From JBNKFV01 sp050289485 (lineage in GTDB: Bacteria; Pseudomonadota; Gammaproteobacteria; Pseudomonadales; Cellvibrionaceae): 13,144 bases of DNA. The stretch is from the NCBI GenBank assembly GCA_050289485.1, contig JBNKFV010000006.1, positions 1 to 13,144 on the forward strand. Reading direction: 5' to 3'. Below the pieces are notes generated by a model, which worked only from the letters and a program-made list of their open reading frames with translations, had not been told where the DNA came from and made no database searches. The position numbers and the translations under genes were made by a program. Of this stretch, positions 7,638-13,144 are shown piece by piece. Every line of letters begins with the position of its first letter. Position 1 is the first letter of the stretch.

Positions 7638-8930
7638 ATGCTGAAATTTTTTCTGCGCTTTTATATCGGAGTCACATTTGCTCTGCTGGTTTCCCTTTCC
7701 GTTGTCGCGATTATTTTCGACAATCAGTATAAGCTGGCTGTGGCTGAAGACCATATTCGAATGACCAAGGCGGTCAACCATATGTTGACCCTGGATCTGC
7801 AGGCACAACCCAGTGAAAAATGGCCGGTGATTATCACTGATGCGCAGGCCGAACAACCTTTTGAGATCAATATTGTCAACCTGACAGAGCTACCGCTGTC
7901 GCAACAACAGCAAATACAGTCGACAGGTCTTCTGGTGCAGGTGGAAAGTGGCCTTGTCAGGGATGAGGTCACAGTGTTTTACCCGCTTCTCAACACCGAT
8001 AAGGCTATCACCTACACACCGAAAATAAATCTTAATGTCCAATACAATTATATCGCTTTGGCCATTATTATTATGCTGTTAATCGGTTTTGCCGTGGCGG
8101 TATATCTGTTGGCGCGGCCGATCATTCGACATGTAAATCAATTGATAGACACCAGCCTGGCGATCGGTTCGGGAAAGCTGCGATCCCGCGCCGATGAATC
8201 GGCGCCGGTGCCTTTGAACCGGCTGGCGATAGCGATCAACCAAATGGCAGCGCAGCTTGAAGAACTCGTCAGCGGCCAGGAGATTATGACGGGAGCGGCT
8301 TCCCACGAGTTGCGCACACCGATATCGAGGCTGCGATTCGCCGTGGACATGACCGAGACGATTGATGAACAGCGGCAATTGAAAGCCCATGTTGCGGAAA
8401 TGAGCGGCGATATCGACAACCTGGAAAGCCTGGTCAATGAATTGCTGACCTATTCGAAATTCAGAAACCACCAGACCGAGCTGGAGATCCAGAGGCTTCG
8501 GCTCAATCCCATATTGCAGCGGCTGCGAAGTGAATTGCAACCGCTGCAACCCGCTACGAACATCCAGCTTGAGTGCCCGGCGGACCTTTATGTGTTAGCA
8601 TGTCAGAGCAGTCTCTCAAGGGCTGTCAGCAACCTTATCCGCAATGCACAACACTACGGGAATTCAAAAATTCTACTGCAAGCGAAACAGCTGCAAATGG
8701 GAGAAACATCGATCACTGTGGAGGATGACGGCCCGGGTATACCGGAGGAAAGCCACTCGGTGGTGACCCAGCCGTTCTACAGAATAGATGTGAGCCGGTG
8801 TCGTGAAACCGGCGGTTTTGGTCTGGGGCTGGCAATAGTGCACCGAATTATAACGCTGCATAATGGTGCATTCAGTATAGGGAAAAGCCGCTTCGGCGGT
8901 GCCGCGATCACGCTAAGGTTACCCGGCTGA
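7638..8930 (+). CDS. Sensor histidine kinase, RstB-like
   Basis: Membrane sensor kinase partner of the preceding regulator. I chose ATG 7638, 4 nt after the regulator stop, because the longer frame (from 7506) only adds residues overlapping the regulator gene. The start gives 430 aa with TM1 at about 5-27, a periplasmic sensor of about 105 residues (30-135) and TM2 at about 138-160. HAMP follows (about 160-212), then HisKA with phospho-acceptor His223 in ASHELRTPISRLRF. The HATPase_c domain has its N box in SNLIRNAQHYG (331-341), G1 box DDGPGIPE (363-370) and G2 box GGFGLGLAI (392-400). The periplasmic region has no motif I recognise, so the signal is unknown. The stop codon overlaps the first base pairs of the second CTGACA tandem motif (from 8927). 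Confidence 0.93.
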   Translation: MLKFFLRFYIGVTFALLVSLSVVAIIFDNQYKLAVAEDHIRMTKAVNHMLTLDLQAQPSEKWPVIITDAQAEQPFEINIVNLTELPLSQQQQIQSTGLLVQVESGLVRDEVTVFYPLLNTDKAITYTPKINLNVQYNYIALAIIIMLLIGFAVAVYLLARPIIRHVNQLIDTSLAIGSGKLRSRADESAPVPLNRLAIAINQMAAQLEELVSGQEIMTGAASHELRTPISRLRFAVDMTETIDEQRQLKAHVAEMSGDIDNLESLVNELLTYSKFRNHQTELEIQRLRLNPILQRLRSELQPLQPATNIQLECPADLYVLACQSSLSRAVSNLIRNAQHYGNSKILLQAKQLQMGETSITVEDDGPGIPEESHSVVTQPFYRIDVSRCRETGGFGLGLAIVHRIITLHNGAFSIGKSRFGGAAITLRLPG

Positions 8931-8957
8931 CACTTGCTGACACTTGCCTACTAAATA
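8927..8957 (+). promoter_or_regulatory. Second tandem CTGACA operator, upstream of the DUF2141-ABC-GT operon
   Basis: CTGACA at 8927-8932 and 8937-8942 are spaced by 10 bp and followed by CTTGCC (8943-8948). Nineteen of 22 positions are identical to the motif at 773-794. Three bases later comes TAAATA (8952-8957), at the same distance as TATAAT in the first copy but a poorer -10 match. The first hexamer overlaps the kinase stop codon. The remaining 75 bp to the next start codon shows no terminator. The likely role is a separate, regulator-activated promoter for the downstream operon; read-through from the kinase gene is also possible. Confidence 0.5.
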
Positions 8958-9033
8958 GGAGCTGATTTACCGCGCCTGGCTGAGAATAATTGCCTGCAAA
9001 CGCTTTGTCGGGTGACTGTATTGGAGTGCCTGT

Positions 9034-9630
9034 TTGATTGTGCCAGGTTGGATCGCGTCCGGTTTTATTTTAGCCCTGTCATGTGTATTGAGCCTGCACC
9101 TGCAGGCCAGGCCTGATTTACAGGCGCCATTGACTGAATCGGAAGCGGGCAAAACCAGCGATCTTGTCGTTGATATTCACGGGGTAACCTCCAATACGGG
9201 TAGCATTGAAATATCACTGCTGTCGTCTGAGCGCCAATGGCGGCAAAAAGAAGCGGAGTTTTGTATTGTTCGCACGCCCGCCAGAAAAGGCAAAGTGCGT
9301 TGGATATTTAAAAATATTCCCCGGGGTGAATATGCGTTGTTTGTCTTTCACGACATCAATGGCAATCGGGATTTTGACAGAAACTGGCGTGGCATTCCCA
9401 TCGAGCCCTACGCGTTGTCGGGAGCGAGTTGGCAATCGCTGACAGCGGCAACTTTTGTATCGGCGAAATTTCGGGTTCATGAAGCTGAACAGGCGGTGGT
9501 TGTCGGGCTGGTCAGTCAAAAAAAATCCAGTTTGATTAACCTATTGAGCTTTTTGTTACACGTCGAGACGGGCCCTCCAGGCCAGGGGATAGGATTGGGG
9601 GCGAACAGTCTACCGGCTGGGCTTGAATAA
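9034..9630 (+). CDS. Secreted DUF2141-domain protein, TTG start
   Basis: Exported protein of unknown function. The first 25 residues form a signal peptide (hydrophobic ASGFILALSCVLSLHL, cleavage likely after LQA25). Residues about 44-160 match the DUF2141 domain: a beta-rich fold with IPRGEYALFVFHDINGNRDF (95-114), then GIPIEPYALS (120-129) and a late AKFRV strand. The Asp107/Asn109/Asn111/Asp113 run resembles a calcium-binding loop. A C-terminal tail of about 40 residues after the domain is hydrophobic in part and Gly/Pro-rich; I do not recognise it. GGAG at 9023-9026 is 7 nt before TTG 9034, which makes TTG the best start; GTG 9040 is the alternative at 13 nt. It is the first gene of the export operon, 20 nt before the ABC gene. 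The role in export is unknown. Confidence 0.8.
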   Translation: MIVPGWIASGFILALSCVLSLHLQARPDLQAPLTESEAGKTSDLVVDIHGVTSNTGSIEISLLSSERQWRQKEAEFCIVRTPARKGKVRWIFKNIPRGEYALFVFHDINGNRDFDRNWRGIPIEPYALSGASWQSLTAATFVSAKFRVHEAEQAVVVGLVSQKKSSLINLLSFLLHVETGPPGQGIGLGANSLPAGLE

Positions 9631-9650
9631 AATCACCTTAAGAATTTTAG

Positions 9651-11357
9651 ATGAAAAGAGCTATGGATAGAAGCACTAGTTTATATGGTGAGTTATACCG
9701 AAAATACAAGTGGTACCTGATCATTACGGTTCCCATGAGTATTTTGCTCAGTTTGGCAAGTATGAGTGTTATTGCCATCATCAACGACTCCGTCAGTAAC
9801 GGCCTGGAAAACATACAATATCCCTTGAAATTGTTTATTGCCGCGATACTGCTACTGTTTCTGGTGGGCATGTGCACGGAAATGATCAATGCCAAGCTGG
9901 TCGCCTCCGTCAGTTACTATATACAGATGAAAATGGTGCGCAGAGTTTTGCTCACACCGTTTGAACAACTCGAACGTATCGGTTTTCCGAAGGTTATTGC
10001 CACCCTGACTGAAGATATGAACACGGCGGTGCGGTACTTTCATGTATTGCCGGTTTTGTTTGTAAATACGGCGATGGTCATGAGTGGTCTGGCCTATATG
10101 GCCTACCTGTCAGTGTCATTGCTTGCGGTAGTGTTGGCGTTTATCGGCATCGGCGCTTTGAGTATCGGCGCGCTAATCTGGATAACCAAAGCAGATCGCG
10201 TGGCGATTCGGGAAGCAACCGATCACATGATGAACCACTACCAGAACGTGGTGCGCGGGGCCAAGGAACTGGCGCTCAACTCGCCCAGAAATGTCTTCAT
10301 CTGGCAAAAAATTATCAGTACCGCACAGAACGTGCGCAGTCGCACGGCGCGGGTGCTATCGACACTGGTGGTTGTCGATCAGTGGGGGCAATTACTGCTT
10401 TTTGCGCTGCTGGGCTTTATCATTTACATCGTCAATGATTATCTGATGCTGAGTAGGGAAGTTATAATCGGATATATCTTGACCATGCTGTTTTTACTCG
10501 AACCGATAGAGAAAATCATTGAAAGTTTCGATGAACTGATTAACGCCAGAGTGGCATTCAGAAAAATTGACAGTCTGAGACTGGCGGAGGTCAGTGGCTG
10601 GGATAACGCGGAGGAGCCGCCAGCGCTTGAAAAAATTGACGAGCTTCGGCAGGGACTGCGTCTGGACAACATCGAATACGTGTATAAAGTGGAGTCGGCG
10701 CAAGGCCATGAAGCGTCGTTTGCGCTGGGGCCGATATCCACCTATTTTAACCCCGGCGAGGCAACCTTCATCATCGGCGGTAACGGCAGCGGAAAATCCA
10801 CGTTATTCAAGCTCATTGCCGGTCTGTATCCGGCGAAAGCGGGCCATATCACCTTCAATAATAAATTGATAACCGATGAAAACTTTGAGCAGTACCGCAA
10901 TTACTTCTCCATCGTAGCGCCGGATTTCTGCCTGTTTGAGGATGTTCTGGATGGCGAGGGCGAGCCTTGTGGGGACCTGAAAGTCAGCGCTATGCTGAGC
11001 GGGCTCAAACTCACTTCGGTAGTGTCTTCCCATGACAGTAAACTATCCAAACTGGATCTCTCCCACGGGCAGCGCAAGCGCCTGGCGCTGCTGCAGGCTT
11101 ACTTGGAGGGCCGGCCCGTTATCCTGCTTGACGAGTGGGCGGCCGATCAGGACCCCGAATTTAAAAAGCTGTTCTATTGTGAAATTATCCCGGCGTTGAA
11201 GAAGCAGGGAAAGATATTAATTGTTATTTCCCACGATGAGCAATACTACTACCAATGTGCCGACAGGCTGTTGAAAATTGCCGAGGGCCAGCTCACCGAA
11301 ATCAAATTGGATAAACAGGCTTACCGCGGCGAGGAAGTATACAGCTTTTTGGAATAG
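9651..11357 (+). CDS. Cyclic-peptide-type ABC exporter (PvdE/SyrD/YojI family), TMD-NBD fusion
   Basis: Inner-membrane half-transporter of the family that exports cyclic or lipopeptides (pyoverdine precursor by PvdE, syringomycin by SyrD, microcin J25 by YojI). The transmembrane domain (about 15-320) has six hydrophobic segments. The nucleotide-binding domain has Walker A GGNGSGKST (376-384, Lys382), the signature LSHGQRKRL (from 470), Walker B VILLDE (Asp494-Glu495) and the H-loop His528 in ISHDE. The block DEWAADQDPEFKKLFY after Walker B is diagnostic of this family. The length of 568 aa is usual. The start is ATG 9651, or Met5 (9663), which has AAAAGAG 2 nt before it. All catalytic residues are intact. 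No NRPS or lasso-peptide gene is in view, so the substrate is unknown. The glycosyltransferase gene begins 40 nt downstream. Confidence 0.9.
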   Translation: MKRAMDRSTSLYGELYRKYKWYLIITVPMSILLSLASMSVIAIINDSVSNGLENIQYPLKLFIAAILLLFLVGMCTEMINAKLVASVSYYIQMKMVRRVLLTPFEQLERIGFPKVIATLTEDMNTAVRYFHVLPVLFVNTAMVMSGLAYMAYLSVSLLAVVLAFIGIGALSIGALIWITKADRVAIREATDHMMNHYQNVVRGAKELALNSPRNVFIWQKIISTAQNVRSRTARVLSTLVVVDQWGQLLLFALLGFIIYIVNDYLMLSREVIIGYILTMLFLLEPIEKIIESFDELINARVAFRKIDSLRLAEVSGWDNAEEPPALEKIDELRQGLRLDNIEYVYKVESAQGHEASFALGPISTYFNPGEATFIIGGNGSGKSTLFKLIAGLYPAKAGHITFNNKLITDENFEQYRNYFSIVAPDFCLFEDVLDGEGEPCGDLKVSAMLSGLKLTSVVSSHDSKLSKLDLSHGQRKRLALLQAYLEGRPVILLDEWAADQDPEFKKLFYCEIIPALKKQGKILIVISHDEQYYYQCADRLLKIAEGQLTEIKLDKQAYRGEEVYSFLE

Positions 11358-11397
11358 CCCGGATCTTGTACCCGTATTTGCCAGAGGAGGCAGTACA

Positions 11398-12765
11398 TTG
11401 ACAATGATTTCCCAACCGCTCGTTTCGATTTGCACACACGTCAGAAACCGACTCAGTCATTTAAAGAAATCGCTGGATGCACTGCTGGCGCAAGATTATA
11501 CAAATCTGGAGATAATCATTGTTGATTACGATTGCCAGGAGGGTACATACGAAGAAATTAGGGAAAACTATTGCGATCCGAGAGTCAAAGTTTACAAACA
11601 TACAGACAAAGAAAAAGAGTGGTCGAGGGCCGTGGCCAAAAACAGCGCGGTATCCCACGCTGCAGGCGACTGGGTCCTGATAATGGACTGTGACAATATA
11701 CTGCATCCGGATTTTATTTCGAAACATGTGCAGCTGCTTGAGAGGAAAAAAAACTACTTTATATTTGGCGGCGCGCGAACCGAGAGAGAACAGGGGACGA
11801 TTCCTTACGGGCTGACCTTGGTAAAACGGGAGGATTTTTTGTTTGTAGAAGGATTTAATGAGTCGCTGATATATGGTTGGGGATGGGAGGACGATGACCT
11901 GGCGCTGCGCTTGATTGATAGTGGTGTCTGCTGCCTTCCCGCTCTGGGTCATATTGAGGAAATCACTCACAGCGACGCATTGAGAAACAGCGGTAGCCTG
12001 GTAAAAGACAAAGATGTCTCCCTAAAGCTCAATGAACTGATGTCTCACCTGGTATTTTACGGGCTTGATCAGCGCTACAAGGTCAACTGGGATTTTGAGG
12101 AAAAGCTGAATAATAAATTTACACTGCAAAACGAACGAATTATTCAGTTTAAAAATTTGCGCGTGCTTTTTTCCAACCGTTCCATGGACCACGCATTTCC
12201 GTTTAAGTACATCAAAACCTATTATTCATGTGAAGTTGAGGTCGAAAGCCCCGAGGGGGTGAGCAAAGTCCTGCCTGTCTATTTAGTGGCGGACCTGTCT
12301 CTGTACTATCACTGTTATTATTTATTCGTGGACCGTATTCATGATGTGAAAATATATGAAAGGGGCTCGCCGGAAAGTGAAAGGGTGTTCAGGCAAAACC
12401 TGCTCAGGCATAAGGAATACTGCCTGTCGGTAACCTGTAAAGCAACCTATAAACTCACTAAGCAATATAGACGAGAGGCGTTCGATAAGTTTCTAAACAC
12501 GGCAGGGGAAAAAGAGCATAAAGCGTTGGCAAAGCAGTTTACGAAATTTGCAGGTTCCAATGTTCGCACATTCCCACTCCGCCGCCGCGGGAGGATCGCA
12601 TCCACCATCGAGCGCGAGCGCCGTTTTTATAATAACTTTCGGGAAAATTTTTCCTGGAGGCAATTGGATTACCCCAGGCATTATATTTACTGGGTAGTTC
12701 GATTGTACTTATCCGGATTTGATCTGGTCTATAAAAAATCTCAAACGCTTTGGGTATATAGATGA
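11398..12765 (+). CDS. Family 2 glycosyltransferase with large unassigned C-terminal region
   Basis: Likely cytoplasmic GT-A fold transferase. Numbered from ATG 11404, the N-terminal domain starts at PLVSICTHVRNR. A DXD metal-binding motif lies at Asp95-Cys-Asp97 in VLIMDCDNIL. The YGWGWEDDDLALRL block (157-170) resembles the C-terminal catalytic motif of beta-4-galactosyltransferase and chondroitin-type enzymes (Glyco_transf_7C). After about residue 200, some 250 residues, basic near 390-410, match nothing I recognise. AGGAGG (11385-11390) lies 7 nt before TTG 11398, better placed than for ATG 11404 (13 nt), so I chose TTG; the two proteins differ by two residues. The last codons, encoding SQTLWVY, come from a solitary 23-bp end of the MITE-like element at 12737-12759, and the stop follows at once. 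The 3' end has thus been altered by the repeat. Acceptor and donor are unknown; export by the adjacent ABC protein is a guess. Confidence 0.85.
   Translation: MTMISQPLVSICTHVRNRLSHLKKSLDALLAQDYTNLEIIIVDYDCQEGTYEEIRENYCDPRVKVYKHTDKEKEWSRAVAKNSAVSHAAGDWVLIMDCDNILHPDFISKHVQLLERKKNYFIFGGARTEREQGTIPYGLTLVKREDFLFVEGFNESLIYGWGWEDDDLALRLIDSGVCCLPALGHIEEITHSDALRNSGSLVKDKDVSLKLNELMSHLVFYGLDQRYKVNWDFEEKLNNKFTLQNERIIQFKNLRVLFSNRSMDHAFPFKYIKTYYSCEVEVESPEGVSKVLPVYLVADLSLYYHCYYLFVDRIHDVKIYERGSPESERVFRQNLLRHKEYCLSVTCKATYKLTKQYRREAFDKFLNTAGEKEHKALAKQFTKFAGSNVRTFPLRRRGRIASTIERERRFYNNFRENFSWRQLDYPRHYIYWVVRLYLSGFDLVYKKSQTLWVYR
12737..12759. repeat. Solitary 23-bp end of the MITE-like element, inside the glycosyltransferase gene
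   Basis: These 23 bases are the exact reverse complement of 435-457, the outer left end of the element near the start of the window; the core reads CAAACGCTTTGGGTATAT. They match the right end of that element at 21 of 23 positions. The rest of the element is absent here: the preceding gene sequence shows no similarity to its interior. In the forward frame the repeat encodes SQTLWVY, the last residues but one of the glycosyltransferase. Confidence 0.8.
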
Positions 12766-12785
12766 ATGACGTATAGTTCTTTTGT

Positions 12786-12807
12786 ATGGCAGTGCCATCG
12801 ACGATGG
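12786..12807. repeat. Two overlapping short palindromes between the glycosyltransferase and LacI-type genes
   Basis: ATGGCA-G-TGCCAT (12786-12798) overlaps CCATCG-A-CGATGG (12795-12807). Each is a perfect 6-bp stem with a one-base centre. They lie in the 71-bp gap between two convergent genes. No T-run follows on either strand, so they are not a standard intrinsic terminator, though a one-base loop makes cruciform or operator roles more plausible than an RNA hairpin. Confidence 0.4.
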
Positions 12808-12836
12808 ATAGTATATAGGGAGCGTCTGGCCAGGAT

Positions 12837-13144
12837 TTATTTACCCACGACCGGAGGTCGCTGTCGTGGTGGTGCGTCGCTCTGGCGGCGGATAAGGGTG
12901 AAGTCCAGTAGCAGGTGCCTACATTCACCCTGTTTACCCGCACGGCGGGCGCGTATTTTGGTCACCAGCAGGTCCACGGCGGCGCGCGCCATATCGATAA
13001 TCGACTGGTGAATGGTAGTGAGTTCCGGCCAGATGGTGGTGGCCAGCGCTGTATCGTCGAAACCGCACACTGTGAGGTCCCCGGGCACGTCCAGGCCGCG
13101 CTTGTGAGCCACGGCGACGGTGGCGGCGGCCATGTCGTCATTGC
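12837..13144 (-). CDS. LacI/GalR-family transcriptional regulator, C-terminal part, runs off window
   Basis: About 101 C-terminal residues of a sugar-responsive repressor that enters from the right edge on the minus strand. The visible part has NDDMAAATVAVAHKRGLDVP, then DLTVCGFDDTALATTIWPEL and TTIHQSIIDMARAAVDLL. These are the hallmarks of the periplasmic-binding-protein-like effector domain of LacI/GalR proteins, including the GFDD loop and the helix that follows TTIHQ. The DNA-binding N-terminus is outside the window. It ends in a TAA at 12839-12837 and converges on the glycosyltransferase gene. It lies beyond the repeat boundary at 12759 and is probably unrelated to the export genes, most likely belonging to a carbohydrate-use locus to the right. 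Confidence 0.93.
   Translation of the reverse strand, partial: NDDMAAATVAVAHKRGLDVPGDLTVCGFDDTALATTIWPELTTIHQSIIDMARAAVDLLVTKIRARRAGKQGECRHLLLDFTLIRRQSDAPPRQRPPVVGK

Noticed and set aside
8888..8899. CCGC-TTCG-GCGG hairpin near the end of the kinase gene
   Set aside because: It is a short coding-sequence hairpin with no following T-run, so it is not an intrinsic terminator.
8988..9007. Short matches to other parts of the window (13 bp shared with 69-81 and an 11-bp core of the MITE end)
   Set aside because: In 13 kb, matches of this length are expected by chance, and the similarity does not extend on either side.

Overview
The window looks like accessory DNA from a Gram-negative gammaproteobacterium, perhaps a marine or Cellvibrio-like lineage. 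The evidence is a tripartite RND efflux system with an outer-membrane channel, an RstA/RstB-type two-component pair, a PvdE/SyrD/YojI-type ABC exporter and a LacI-family regulator. The genus is a guess; the Gram-negative envelope is not.

Layout. Positions 1-371 hold the first 50 codons of a minus-strand TnpB (IS200/IS605 OrfB) gene that runs off the left edge, with palindromes upstream of it. Positions 435-646 are a non-coding, foldable, MITE-like element with about 29-bp terminal inverted repeats. After a promoter region, 922-6778 is a tight operon in the order outer-membrane factor, membrane-fusion protein, RND permease. A 162-bp gap with a clean inverted repeat precedes an OmpR-family response regulator and its histidine kinase (6941-8930). 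About 100 bp later comes a second plus-strand operon: a secreted DUF2141 protein, a cyclic-peptide-type ABC exporter and a family 2 glycosyltransferase (9034-12765). The right edge carries the C-terminal part of a LacI/GalR regulator on the minus strand.

How the genes may work together. A 22-bp motif made of two CTGACA hexamers spaced 10 bp apart occurs just upstream of a TATAAT box before the RND operon. It recurs (19/22 identical) right after the kinase stop codon, before the DUF2141-ABC-GT operon. OmpR-family regulators bind tandem repeats of this period, and the regulator here is RstA-like. I therefore infer that the two-component system lies between, and controls, two target operons: an RND pump and an ABC exporter with its glycosyltransferase. 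This would be an envelope-stress or export regulon. The substrate is unknown and no NRPS or obvious precursor peptide is in the window.

The most unusual structural point is that the 23-bp outer end of the MITE-like element at 435 recurs, perfectly and in inverted orientation, at 12737-12759. There it encodes the last residues of the glycosyltransferase. The whole 12.3-kb efflux/regulator/export block is thus bounded by outward-facing ends of the same repeat, which suggests past mobilisation or recombination of the block as a unit.
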